A stretch of DNA of 64,000 bases from Burkholderia sp. OK233 (GCF_900230185.1 NZ_OCSR01000001.1:3348001-3412000); one strand, 5' to 3'; numbered from the stretch's first letter, positions 44,404 through 53,604 are shown. The notes: generated by a model not told the origin, from the letters alone. Made by a program: numbers and translations.

Positions 44404-44764
44404 GAATGCTAAGGGCTAAATCGGCGCGGACCGATCGGTCCTATGAGTTTCTTTTTCTGCTGCCCTGCGATAGTCGCTCGCGCTACGGCGTTTCCAACGC
44501 TTTGATGCGCGAGTGAAGTTACTCGAGTCACTAGCTCCCAGCAAGAAGGTAACGCCTGAAATCAACAGCGTAGGTTGCTGCGCGTAGCTGCAGGCCAGTT
44601 CTCAACGAGAGACATTTGGAGCGGCAGAATCTGTTTGATGTCGTTACATGAAGGTCCGTTCTCGCGTCGATAGCAGACGTTTGACTACGACGTTCGATTG
44701 GCCGAAGAGGGTCGAAGAACTGATATGACTTTCCGTGAGTCAGTGGCTGGCTCGCCGTGAGGAA
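44404..44764. other. Intergenic stretch
   Basis: It lies between the Kef gene and an IS110 element. I see no gene or regulatory palindrome. Confidence 0.45.
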
Positions 44765-44765
44765 T

Positions 44766-46140
44766 CAGACGCGGGTTAGCATTACTGCCAGAGCCGCACG
44801 ATGTGCACACGGCACATCCCGGCGATTTCCAGCGCGGAGGCCAGCATGAACCACGATAGCACGGTGTTTGTCGGTCTGGATGTTCACAAGGAGTCGATCA
44901 CGGTGGCGTACGCGATCGATATGGGCGACGTGGAACTGCTGGGCAAGATCGGGACGCTGAAGGCGGATATCGTCGATTGTGCAAGCGCGTTCAGTCGAAG
45001 GCGCACCATGTCCGCGTTGTCTATGAAGCCGGCCCCTGTGGCTACGGACTCTACAGGGAACTCATCGAAAGAGGATTCGACTGCGTGGTATGCGCGCCGT
45101 CCCTGATTCCGAAGAAACCGGGCGAGCGCGTCAAGACGGACCGACGGGACGCGGTCAAGCTCGTGCGCGCACTGCGCGCTGGCGACCTGTCAGCGGTACA
45201 CGTACCGGATGTTGACGACGAGGCGTTCCGGGACCTGGCTCGAGCATGGGCGGCAGCGAAAGCAGATCTTAGACAGGCCCGCCAGCGGCTGAAGTCCTTC
45301 CTGCTATCGCATGGAGTTCGCTACTCAGGTAACGCCAACTGGGGGCCCGCGCACCGGCGATGGATAAGCGTATTTGCATTCCCGAACCACTGGCAGCAAC
45401 TGGCTTTCGACGAGTGCCGTCGCACGATTGAAGACAGGTTTGCACAATGTGAGCGCCTCGAGGCGACCTTGCACGAAGCTGTCGTCGGCTGGCGATTCTA
45501 TCCGGCCATACTGGCTCTGCAGACCATGCGCGGCATACAGTTCATCACCGCCGTGGGCATGCTCTCCGAATTGGGGGACCTCTCCCGCTTCGAGCACCCG
45601 CGCCAGCTGATGGCCTGGCTGGGCGTGACGCCCTCAGAACATTCTTCGGGTGAGAGGCGGCGTCAGGGCAGCATCACGAAGAACGGTAACAGCTATGCAA
45701 GAAAGCTGCTCGTCGAGGCCGCCTGGAGCTACAGATACCCGGCACGCGTGAGTCCGGAAATCCAGCGCCGACATGAGGGTATTCCCAAACGCATTCTTGA
45801 CCGTGCCTGGGACGCACAGGTTCGACTCTGCCGCAGATACCGCAAGCTGGCAGCACGCGGCAAGAATGTGAACATCGCTGTTGTCGCCGTCGCACGCGAA
45901 CTTGCGGGGTTCATCTGGGACATCAGCAAGCTCGCAATGTCGCTCGCCGTAACACGAAATGAGCAGCCGGCGTAGCGCTGAGCTTTGCTACACAGACTCG
46001 ACGAGTTTCCTGAAGGCGGCGTAGCCCGGCACCCGAGCAACCCGCGGTTGGACTATGCAACGGACATCATTCGATTTGCGGCTTTAGATAGCGGCAGGCT
46101 CAAGGGGCGGACCTCTGTAATGCGGTAACCAACCCGCGAA
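44766..46140 (+). mobile_element. IS110-family insertion sequence
   Basis: The left boundary is taken at CAGACGCGGGTTAGCATTAC, which recurs in diverged form at 49515 before a decayed second copy. The right boundary near TAACCAACCCGCG is tentative. IS110 elements often have long untranslated ends and no target duplication. Confidence 0.6.
44846..45975 (+). pseudogene. IS110-family transposase with a one-base frameshift
   Basis: The N-terminal part, in frame from 44846 (MNHDSTVFVGLDVHKESITV, the DEDD RuvC-like start), shifts near 44968, where one A appears to be lost. The rest continues in another frame: YEAGPCGYGLYRELIERGFD, KTDRRDAVKLVRALRAGDLS, the transposase_20 domain with ALQTMRGIQFITAVGMLSEL and WLGVTPSEHSSGERRRQGSI. 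The two parts together make a full-length protein, so the decay is recent. Confidence 0.88.
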
Positions 46141-46521
46141 TATCAGTGCGATCCACCGTCGAGACTTACTGCTACGCCGCCTCCAGGAAATTCATGTGCC
46201 CATCAGACGAAAAACGAAAACCGATCCCGATTGACACGGAAAGTCATATCAGTTCTTCGGCCATGAACGGCCTGTCAGGATCCTTTCGCGGATGTCCGTT
46301 CACACCGAATAAGCTGTCCTTCGACGGGATAGACGTGACCTGCCACTCGGCGACCGTAACCGCCGGACCGGAGCGTGTCCGGGTCAATGATCCTGCCGTA
46401 TGGGCATCCACTAAGACAACGCGCGGTTATGCCGATCGATCCGTCGAGGCTTTGAAGGCGTATCGGATTCCGGAATCGTACCAGGAAAGGGCTGGAAGAA
46501 GCTCCGGTGGGCTCGCTCGAT
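45976..46521. other. Unassigned stretch before the second SYLF copy
   Basis: An open frame covers 46146-46640 but has no family features, no ribosome site and no clear start; I do not call it a gene. Confidence 0.35.
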
Positions 46522-46539
46522 GTAGGACCAAAGGCCAAT
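46522..46539. promoter_or_regulatory. Regulatory palindrome 6
   Basis: GTAGGACCAAAGGCCAAT has the same variant core as palindrome 5. It ends 120 bp before the truncated SYLF gene and 396 bp before the TAXI-type gene. Confidence 0.68.
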
Positions 46540-46655
46540 TGACTCTAACTGGCACTGGCACCGAAACTCAATTTCGGCGGGTGCGCGCGAACTACAGGCA
46601 AGAACTGCAACGCCTTTCATACGGGGCGGCATTTTTTTTGACTGGAGCGAGCACC

Positions 46656-46826
46656 ATGATCAAGCATCGTCGTCTCGTCTTCGCCATCCCGCTCTTGCTG
46701 CTCGCTAAGGCCTGTTCGACACAGCAGACTTCAACTTCGGGAGACCCCAAACTTGAAGCGAACGTACGTGCGGCTTTGCAGCAACTATTCGACACGGAGC
46801 CCCTACGGAAATATTCAGTCAGATGA
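46656..46826 (+). pseudogene. Truncated SYLF lipoprotein, second copy
   Basis: Its 56 codons match the first quarter of the intact SYLF gene: lipobox LLAKAC, then CSTQQTSTSGDPKLEANVRA and ALQQLFDT. Homology stops at LFDTE, and a foreign EPLRKYSVR tail leads to a stop. The SYLF domain is lost by deletion. ACTGGAGCG precedes the ATG, so a small lipoprotein could still be made. Confidence 0.85.
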
Positions 46827-46934
46827 CTCCAGAGCGCGAAAAGGGACTCTTGGCGAGGGTGCCACCCAGACGATTCGTCAGAACTGATGATGCCTAGGCA
46901 CAACCCGGTGCTTCACCGTAGCCGGAAAGTCCCC

Positions 46935-48263
46935 ATGACACAGGGGCGCAGGCGGCTTCTCATCATTGGCGCGATACTGCTGCTAGCCGCGCTAGGCTGG
47001 GCGCTGGCGACAGTACTCGAGCCAGCCATCCAGCGCACGATCGTCATCACAACCGGGGCGGACAAGGGTATCTATCGCGGGTTTGCCGATCGCTATGCCC
47101 CCATCCTGAAGCGAGACGGCATAAAGCTTGATATCCGCAGCTCTTCCGGTTCGGTCGAAAATTATGAGCGGCTGAAGAATCCGGACAGCGAATATGAAGT
47201 GGGCTTTATCCAGTCGGGCACCACCAGTCCGAAAGAAACCGACCATCTGCAGACCATCGCTGCCGTCTCCTATGAACCGATCTGGGTGTTCCATCGGGGC
47301 GACGCCACCGTCAACCGGCTGGCGGAACTGCGCGGCAAGCGGATTTCCATTGGCGTTCCCGGCAGCGGATTGCTCAATGTCTCGCAGGTGTTGCTCGGCT
47401 ATAGCGGCGTCACCGGCGACAACACCACGCTGCTGCAAATGGATGCGGCGCAGGCCTATCAAGGTCTCGAAAACGGCCAACTGGATGCGGCGTTCTTTAT
47501 CGGCCGACCCGATGCGCCGATGCAAAAAACGCTGCTTAACAGCGATCTCAAGCTGATGAGTTTTGCCCAGGCCGATGCGCTGGTGCAAAAATTCCCGTCC
47601 CTCTCAAAGATTATCTTCCCGCGCGCATTGACCAGTATCGTCAATGATCGTCCGCAGGCTGACGTCACGCTGCTGGCCGCTACAGCTCTGCTGGTGTCCA
47701 AAGACACCCTGCACCCTGCCCTAGTCTACCTGCTGCTGGAAGCGGCCAAAACCGTCCACGGCGGTGAAGATTATTTCACGCCGCTCGGCACGTTTCCGAA
47801 CCTGAACACCGATGAATTTCCCGTTTCCGACGAAAGCACGCGCTACTTCAAATCCGGCCGCCCCTTCCTGCAGCGCTACCTTCCATTCTGGCTGGCCAGC
47901 TTTGTCGAAAGGCGCCTGCTGATCCTGCTCCCCTTTATGGCCTTACTGCTAGGTTTGCTGCAGGCGTTGCCGCGCATGGCGGAGGCGCGGATAAAAAACC
48001 GGCTCGTGGTCTGGTATCGGGAAATCAAAGCGCTGGAAGATGAAATATGGAGAAACGGGCAGCCGACCCCAGACCAGATTGCGCAATGGCACGATGAAAT
48101 CGAGAACATTGATGCGCACGCCAGCCAGATACGGATTCCGCAGCGATATTTTCAAAATATTTACGCCCTCAAGCAGGCGATTGGCGTCGTACGGGACCGG
48201 ATTTCCCAGGTGGGTGGCAAGGTGAAGGAACAGCCGGGCTCTCGGCGAACTCGCGGAGGTTGA
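46935..48263 (+). CDS. TAXI-type solute-binding protein with membrane anchor
   Basis: A 442-residue protein. An N-terminal membrane helix (LLIIGAILLLAALGWALATV) is followed by a TAXI/TRAP-type binding domain (IVITTGADKGIYRGFADRYA, RISIGVPGSGLLNVSQVLLG). A second hydrophobic helix near residue 330 (LLILLPFMALLLGLLQALPR) precedes a cytoplasmic C-terminal helical region. No TRAP permease gene is adjacent, so it may sense rather than import a ligand. The ATG at 46935 is preferred to 46887. Palindrome 6 is the nearest upstream site. Confidence 0.82.
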   Translation: MTQGRRRLLIIGAILLLAALGWALATVLEPAIQRTIVITTGADKGIYRGFADRYAPILKRDGIKLDIRSSSGSVENYERLKNPDSEYEVGFIQSGTTSPKETDHLQTIAAVSYEPIWVFHRGDATVNRLAELRGKRISIGVPGSGLLNVSQVLLGYSGVTGDNTTLLQMDAAQAYQGLENGQLDAAFFIGRPDAPMQKTLLNSDLKLMSFAQADALVQKFPSLSKIIFPRALTSIVNDRPQADVTLLAATALLVSKDTLHPALVYLLLEAAKTVHGGEDYFTPLGTFPNLNTDEFPVSDESTRYFKSGRPFLQRYLPFWLASFVERRLLILLPFMALLLGLLQALPRMAEARIKNRLVVWYREIKALEDEIWRNGQPTPDQIAQWHDEIENIDAHASQIRIPQRYFQNIYALKQAIGVVRDRISQVGGKVKEQPGSRRTRGG

Positions 48264-48291
48264 CGCGGATGCACGTTCGAGGGCATGGAAC

Positions 48292-48570
48292 ATGACATAC
48301 ATACAACGATGGCAAAAGCACGTCGCGCTGCTGCGCAACTACGGTATGGGCATTCTTCTGACGCTGCTTATCATCACAGTGTTCGTTGTCCCGGTCGTCG
48401 TTACGTCGAACAGCGTGATCGACCGAATCTCACAGGAAGTGCTTCTGTCGTCGATTCTCGTGAGTGGAGTGGTGGCGGCCTCAGACCGCTCGAAAGTGTT
48501 CGGGTGGATCACGCTGGTTGTGCTCGTCGCGATCGTCGTGCGCTGGATGGGATGGCTATCGCCGAATTGA
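48292..48570 (+). CDS. Small membrane protein, possible ion-channel remnant
   Basis: A 92-residue protein with two hydrophobic helices (YGMGILLTLLIITVFVVPVV and VFGWITLVVLVAIVVRWMGW), 28 bp after the TAXI-type gene. It resembles the N-terminal half of Burkholderia potassium-channel-like proteins whose next part begins after WLSP; here a stop follows WLSPN and another frame (LRLASDLAARAAG) continues, suggesting a frameshift. It is a truncated gene or a stand-alone small protein. Confidence 0.5.
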   Translation: MTYIQRWQKHVALLRNYGMGILLTLLIITVFVVPVVVTSNSVIDRISQEVLLSSILVSGVVAASDRSKVFGWITLVVLVAIVVRWMGWLSPN

Positions 48571-48874
48571 GGTTGGCCAGCGACCTCGCCGCGCGTGCTG
48601 CGGGCGTGATGTCGCCATACCCTATGGTGGCCAACGTGACGAAGCTGAAGTACACCCAGCTCGAGCGATCTACGAGACCGTCACGCGCCGAAATACCCGC
48701 AAAAGAGCCTGGAACCGCTGGTTTCCCGCGTGCGCAGACTGTCGACGACTACGAAGCCTTGCTGCCTTGGCGACTGATCGCGCACGCCGCCTAATGCGCA
48801 GCGCCTCTCGGTGCGCGAGGGACGCCCTTTATCGCGTGCCTGCCGTAAATTATCGTGTCGTGCCTGAAGCTGAA
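48571..48874. other. Degenerate coding debris
   Basis: Fragmentary frames follow the small membrane protein; no intact gene is supported. The next gene is convergent. Confidence 0.35.
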
Positions 48875-49402
48875 CTAGCCAACAACCTGCCCAGTCGGCT
48901 TCGTGGGCATGGGACCGAAGAACATCGCCTTGAGTTTGTCGCGGCCGATCACGCGGGCCAGTTCGGCGAGCACGCAGTAGTTGGCGATCAGCGTCACCAG
49001 CAGGATCTGGATCGCCCAGAAATGCGGCCAGTTGAATTCGGCAAGCAACTTGTGGTTGGCGGCAACCAGACCGGGTGCCTCCTTCCAGTAGTCATACAGG
49101 TGCTCGAGGTAGTGCACGAACAACGCCACGACGGTGTATATCGCCGTCTTCCAGCCGGCATTCCATATCAGTGGCTTCTCGGGAAAGCAGTTGATGAAAG
49201 GCAGCATGTTGGCGACCAGCACCGATTTGCCGAGAACCAAGGCGGCGATGGTCACTGAGGCCGATGTCGGCAGTGAGATGCTGGTGCCCCAGGTCATCAG
49301 CGCGCGAATGATCGCGACGATGTGGAGGATGACGAAGAAGAAGATCGTCGGCGGTAGTACTTCCATGAATTCATGCTTGATCCTGGCGATCAGCTTGCTC
49401 AT
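48875..49402 (-). CDS. Unknown inner-membrane protein
   Basis: A 175-residue protein from the ATG at 49402, preceded by GGGAGAG. It has about four hydrophobic helices (TIFFFVILHIVAIIRALMTW, SASVTIAALVLGKSVLVANM, WKTAIYTVVALFVHYLEHLY, FWAIQILLVTLIANYCVLAE). There is an amphipathic N-terminus and a conserved-looking EFNWPHFW. I recall similar proteins in Burkholderiales stress loci but cannot name the family. No palindrome lies directly upstream. Confidence 0.7.
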   Translation of the reverse strand: MSKLIARIKHEFMEVLPPTIFFFVILHIVAIIRALMTWGTSISLPTSASVTIAALVLGKSVLVANMLPFINCFPEKPLIWNAGWKTAIYTVVALFVHYLEHLYDYWKEAPGLVAANHKLLAEFNWPHFWAIQILLVTLIANYCVLAELARVIGRDKLKAMFFGPMPTKPTGQVVG

Positions 49403-49499
49403 GTTGCTCTCCCGATGTGGTTGGCTTCGCCAGCATCCACTGGATGCCGCAGCATGCAAAGTTTCCGGGAATGCAAGTCAGATTGACTCCCGTGCTAAG

Positions 49500-49720
49500 G
49501 CTGGTCTCCATGGGGAGACAGGCGCGGGTTAGCGTTGCTGCCAGATCTGCGTTGAGTGGGGCGGAATAGTCACTCAATGGATTGTTTCCGACTCGGAACC
49601 CAGTGTGAGACACGATAGCACGCTGTGCCTGGGGGCTGAACTTTCACAACGCCCTGATCGATCGCGGTCGCTTACGCGATCGGCATTGGACGAAATAGAA
49701 CTGTTTGGTGTCCAGGGACA
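49500..49720 (+). pseudogene. Decayed IS110 5' end
   Basis: The end sequence GGCGCGGGTTAGCGTTGCTG and a scrambled N-terminal reading (HDSTLCLGAELSQ, then DEIELFGVQG against HDSTVFVGLDVHK and GDVELLGKIG) match the IS110 at 44766. It is a remnant. Confidence 0.6.
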
Positions 49721-50014
49721 GCTCGAAAGCGGAGCTGAACTGCCGACGCTGTTCGTCCGCGTTGGGTCGTCATGCGCCGCTCTGTCATGGCGCGAATGGT
49801 CCTCCGGCTTGCGTCGCACCTGCGCCGCGCCACGGCAACGTCTCCGCCCGGCCATCGGACGACATTCGCGCGGTCACAATGAATGGCCGAAGACGAACGC
49901 AAAGCGATCACCAGGTCGGCTCGCTTTCAGGCATCAGCAGGTGCTACTGACGCGCCAGGTATCTGGTGCCTATCGAACGCACTTTCTATAAAGCCTGACG
50001 TCTTCATTTCTTCG

Positions 50015-50200
50015 ATGAACTTTGTCGAGGTCCAACGGCACCTCGCGGGTAGGGCCACTCCCGTGCTCTTACCACAGCGCACGATGAGACCCGCGTTAGC
50101 GAACAAGCACTCGCAGCCGGCGGCGCAACCTATTTGCGTAAGTCCTTCAACGACGAAGCCCTAACAAGGGCGTGTGCAGGGCCATCAGTCCCACCCATCA
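50015..50200 (+). pseudogene. Decayed stand-alone receiver gene
   Basis: Pieces in shifting frames match the receiver at 31340: FVEVQRHLAG against LEVQRRLSG, then ALAAGGATYLRKSFNDEA against ALAAGAVAYLRKPFNDEL. The start and the phospho-acceptor region are missing. It lies just before palindrome 7 and the third SYLF copy, the same order as at 31340-32441. Confidence 0.7.
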
Positions 50201-50245
50201 TCCGTCGTCGACTGAAGTCTTAGTCGGCTGACTCAGGATACCGCT

Positions 50246-50263
50246 ATTGGACCAAGGTCCAAT
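50246..50263. promoter_or_regulatory. Regulatory palindrome 7
   Basis: ATTGGACCAAGGTCCAAT is a perfect match to the consensus. It ends 107 bp before the third SYLF gene. Confidence 0.78.
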
Positions 50264-50366
50264 TGTTTGATCGGAACGCAACTTCCACTATTCATGTGAG
50301 CCCCGACGTCGAGGCGAAGACGCGTTCAATACAGCGACATACGATATGTTTAATGGAGCCTGCATC

Positions 50367-50931
50367 ATGATCAGGTACCTTCGGTTTGTTCTCGCGATCC
50401 CCGTCTTTCTGTTTGCCGTGGCCTGCTCGACGAACCCGACCGTTGCTAATGGCGGAGACCCTGAGTTAGTCGCGAAAGCGCAAGCGGCACTACAACAACT
50501 ATTCGACAGCACTCCAAAGGCGAAGGAACTCCAATCCCAAGCGAAGGCCGTCGTCGTGTTTCCAGACCTTGTCAAGGCCGGGTTTATCGTCGGTGCGCAA
50601 GGCGGAAAGGGGGTGATGTTTGGTCCAGACGGGAAAGTCCTTGGATACTACAGAGCACGCGCAGGTTCGTACGGCCTGCAGGCTGGCGTCCAGTCGTTCT
50701 CGGAGGCCTTGTTTCTCCATGACCGACTCGGCTATTACTACGCTCACCAGCGGCGCCGGATTGTCGGTTGGTGTGGGGCCGAGCGTCGTGCTGGTGGATG
50801 CAGGGATGGCTAGGTCTATGACCACTACCACGTTGAAATCCGATGTCTATTCGTTCATTTTTGGCCAAACTGGCTTGATGGCCGGTCTTGGCATGCAGGG
50901 CCAGAGGATTGTTAAGTTTGATGATAAGTGA
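50367..50931 (+). pseudogene. SYLF lipoprotein, third copy, frameshifted
   Basis: The start is intact (lipobox FAVAC, CSTNPTVANGGDPELVAK, AVVVFPDLVKAGFIVGAQGG). Near 50716 one extra base shifts the frame after SEALF; the rest (MTDSAITTLTSGAGLSVGVG through IVKFDDK) is in another frame and ends where the intact gene does. Apart from this base the gene is close to the copy at 31881. Sequencing error is possible but would need checking. Confidence 0.85.
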
Positions 50932-51241
50932 AATGCGAAATATCCCTGCGCAGGCAGCGCAGGTGACCTTTCAGTTCATCCTTGTCCTGGACGCGTCGTC
51001 ATATGCCGCGGCTGCGGCGGCGTGAAGTCGCCGCAACGCGACAACTTGCGCCAGGCCTCGATATCGACGACGTCGGTCTATTTGCACAGCGACGATGTAC
51101 AGCGCGGCAAGCAGATCCAGGAGGCATTTGCTGACCGGTAAGCTCCCAAGTCGGAACTGCGGCGTATTGGTATCAAGAAGCCTCCAATTTGTCTCCGAAG
51201 GTTGCCTTCACAAGGACTACCGAATCTGCGCCGCACTTCTC

Positions 51242-52141
51242 TCAGGGCGCGGGCACCACGCGGTAGTAAACGCCGTTCGCGCCGTAGGCGGGTTGGAACC
51301 ACGTATTGCCGTACAGGTAGTAGGTGCCGCCCCGAACCTGGGTCGAGGTGCATCCGGCCGGGAGCGCCGCGTACACCGCACCCATTGCAAACGTGGTACT
51401 GACGGGGGCGGGCGCAGGCGGGGCGGTCGTCGCCCCAGCCACGTAGCCAGCGTTGTAAGCGTTTGATGTCGCTGCTGCCGTGTTGGCGGACGCCACCGCG
51501 GCACCGGCCACCACACCGACCGCTACGCCTGCGGCAGCTGCCCCCGCGGTGGACCAGCCGCCGCAGTTGTAGCAACTGGACCCGTAATTATTCACCGTGA
51601 CCGGTGGATGGTATGCGGGGTACTGGGCGCCGTAGTAAGCACTGTGGTAGGCAGTCGCGCCCGAGGCGCTCGTATAGCTCGTATAGCTGGAGCCCGCAGC
51701 GTGGCTCGCAGTGCCGCCATACGCGTTAGTGGCAGTGGTGCCCTGCCCGTAGGTATGGGTCGCGCTGCCGCCGTAGGGATTGGTGGCGGTCGTCTGTCCC
51801 GATCCTTGCGCGTGGGTTGCCGTATCGCCATAGCGGCCGGTCGCGGTCGTGCCCTGGCCGTAGGTGTGAGTCGCGCTGCCGCCGTAGGGATTAGAGCCGG
51901 TCGTCTGTCCCGATCCTTGCGCGTGCGTAGCCGTATCGCCGTAGCGACCGGTCGCGGTCGTCCCCTGACCGTAGGTGTGTGTTTCGCTGCCGCCCGCCGC
52001 ATCGCTGCGGGTGGTCGACTCCGAACCCGGCGCGTGCGAGGTCCCACCGCCGTAAGCGTTGGCATGCGACCACGCGCCGGCTGGACCCGCTGTGAGCGCC
52101 GGGATCAGAAGACCCATCAGACGGATGACGACTTGCTTCAT
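51242..52141 (-). CDS. Exported Gly/Thr/His-rich repeat protein
   Basis: A 299-residue protein with a signal peptide ending TAGPAGA. Three tandem 37-residue repeats (GGSATHTYGQGTTATGRYGD, then TATHAQGSGQTT) are followed by a Ser/Tyr-rich segment, a cysteine pair (SSCYNCGG), a glycine-zipper-like helix (AAAAGVAVGVVAGAAVASAN) and a C-terminal part ending GANGVYYRVVPAP. The repeats are nearly identical at DNA level. It follows the DUF2092-like gene by 11 bp, so they are co-transcribed. Probable cell-surface or outer-membrane protein; no function known to me. Confidence 0.8.
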   Translation of the reverse strand: MKQVVIRLMGLLIPALTAGPAGAWSHANAYGGGTSHAPGSESTTRSDAAGGSETHTYGQGTTATGRYGDTATHAQGSGQTTGSNPYGGSATHTYGQGTTATGRYGDTATHAQGSGQTTATNPYGGSATHTYGQGTTATNAYGGTASHAAGSSYTSYTSASGATAYHSAYYGAQYPAYHPPVTVNNYGSSCYNCGGWSTAGAAAAGVAVGVVAGAAVASANTAAATSNAYNAGYVAGATTAPPAPAPVSTTFAMGAVYAALPAGCTSTQVRGGTYYLYGNTWFQPAYGANGVYYRVVPAP

Positions 52142-52152
52142 GATGCGTCTCC

Positions 52153-53028
52153 TTACTGCGTCCTGGCGGGTTTGGTCTTGGGCGGAGGCTTCATCCCCGG
52201 CGCATCACTCGCATCCGGACGCGCGAACGCAATGTGCGCCGCACTGGCTGCCTTGTCCGATGCGAAGGCGTCCGCCGCAATCGCGGGGTCGAGTTGCCAG
52301 TCGGAGAGTTGCAGCACATGGCGCAGTTGCGCGCGATCGTTGAGGTAAATGGCGTAAACGCGGCGCGGGAGTTTGTCCTGTGCGCCGATCCAGGCCTGCA
52401 CGAACACGTCCCCGGTGACATACGCGACAATATCCGTGGTCGTGTCGCCTACCACGGTCGATTGACCAATGTAGAACGCGATCTTCAGTTCGTCGGCGAT
52501 GTCCTTATAGGGATCTGCGACGATCACGTCGGTAAACGGGAAATAGATTGCGCCGGTATTGAAGGCCGCCTCGAGCGCGGCGTCGATGGTCGGTGGCGCG
52601 TCAGCTATGGCGACCAGATTCTCCACAGGCGAAAACGCGACCATCGTTTTACCGTTGTAATAGAACTCCGACGCTGGCCCGTCACCAAGGGTAATAACCT
52701 TGAGCTTGTCCGGTCGCTGCATGGTGACCTGCGACTTCGTCGAATAGACCAGCGGAGGACCGAGACGGCTCGGGCTCTCATAGGAGACGACAGCCGTAAA
52801 AGTCATCGACTTTGCGGCAGCAAGACGGGCACTCGTGGCCTTAAGGATCGCGATTGCGCGCGGCTCGAGGCCGGGCTGGAAAGCCGGCGCGGCAGCCTTC
52901 GCTGCCGGCCTTGCCGCTGGTTTCGCCGCATGCTGCGTTTGTCGCGGCTGCTGGGCGTTGCCGCTTGCGGCCAGGAACACGCCAAGCACGACGACGGTTA
53001 CGGCCCACTTCAATTTCTCGTAGGTCAT
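52153..53028 (-). CDS. Exported DUF2092-like protein
   Basis: A 291-residue protein with a signal peptide (WAVTVVVLGVFLAASGNAQQ) and an Ala/Pro/Gln-rich linker (AKPAARPAAKAAAPAFQPGL). The body starts LEPRAIAILKATSARLAAAK, with VTMQRPDKLKVITLGDGPAS and FYYNGKTMVAFSPVENLVAI, as in the DUF2092 family, whose fold is LolA/LppX-like. A lipid- or lipoprotein-binding periplasmic role is an inference from that fold. It is the middle gene of a three-gene operon downstream of palindrome 8. Confidence 0.82.
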   Translation of the reverse strand: MTYEKLKWAVTVVVLGVFLAASGNAQQPRQTQHAAKPAARPAAKAAAPAFQPGLEPRAIAILKATSARLAAAKSMTFTAVVSYESPSRLGPPLVYSTKSQVTMQRPDKLKVITLGDGPASEFYYNGKTMVAFSPVENLVAIADAPPTIDAALEAAFNTGAIYFPFTDVIVADPYKDIADELKIAFYIGQSTVVGDTTTDIVAYVTGDVFVQAWIGAQDKLPRRVYAIYLNDRAQLRHVLQLSDWQLDPAIAADAFASDKAASAAHIAFARPDASDAPGMKPPPKTKPARTQ

Positions 53029-53072
53029 CGCGGCCTCGGTGGGTAACCCGGTTTAGCGGCGCCCTGTCGCGT

Positions 53073-53372
53073 TCAGGGGATCATTCCGCACTCAAACATC
53101 TTGTTGGCAATCGGCGCTGCCACCCTATCGATGAACGCCGCACGCATCTGCGGATCGGTGTGCAGCAACTGCACGGCCTGCTGCTCTTTCTCAGGCTTCG
53201 GCTGGCCCTGTTTGTGAGCCCGCTCCTGCCACAGTTGCTCGCAACTCGATTGCTGATACTTTTGGACGATCTTGTTGGCCACCATATCCAACATCGGGAA
53301 TTGTTGACCGATGGCGGCACTCGCCAGCAGCAGCGCCGGCACCATCGCAAACCACAAGAGACGCGTGTTCAT
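53073..53372 (-). CDS. Small exported helical protein
   Basis: A 99-residue protein from ATG 53372 with a signal peptide (LLWFAMVPALLLASAAIGQQ). The mature part is charged and helical (MVANKIVQKYQQSSCEQLWQ) with two Cys and ends MFECGMIP. First gene of the operon with the DUF2092-like and repeat proteins; 44 bp separate it from the next gene. Palindrome 8 is 176 bp upstream. Function unknown. Confidence 0.75.
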   Translation of the reverse strand: MNTRLLWFAMVPALLLASAAIGQQFPMLDMVANKIVQKYQQSSCEQLWQERAHKQGQPKPEKEQQAVQLLHTDPQMRAAFIDRVAAPIANKMFECGMIP

Positions 53373-53542
53373 GGGATTGCCCCTCATTTCGTCATCAACC
53401 GGTCGTCCGTCAGGTAAAGAGCCCGGATCATCGCTTCTTCAAGGATGGCCTAGCTCTTGATCTCCTCCGCGCAACTTGTCTCAGGACGCAGGATCAATCG
53501 CTTCATCGCAACATGTAGGCTAGGAGATTGGTAGTCATGTCG

Positions 53543-53564
53543 ATATTGGACCTTGGTCTAATAT
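53543..53564. promoter_or_regulatory. Regulatory palindrome 8
   Basis: Core ATTGGACCTTGGTCTAAT, one mismatch from the consensus, inside an ATAT-flanked dyad. It is upstream of the minus-strand three-gene operon beginning at 53372. Confidence 0.7.
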
Positions 53565-53604
53565 GTGCCTGATGGAACCAGACGCTTGTCGCGCATGCCC
53601 GAAC

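Noticed and set aside
46146..46640. A gene upstream of the truncated SYLF copy
   Set aside because: The frame crosses the palindrome and promoter region, lacks a ribosome site and shows no family features.
51770..51992. A CRISPR-like or satellite repeat
   Set aside because: The 111-bp units are in frame and encode the 37-residue repeats of an exported protein; there are no unique spacers.
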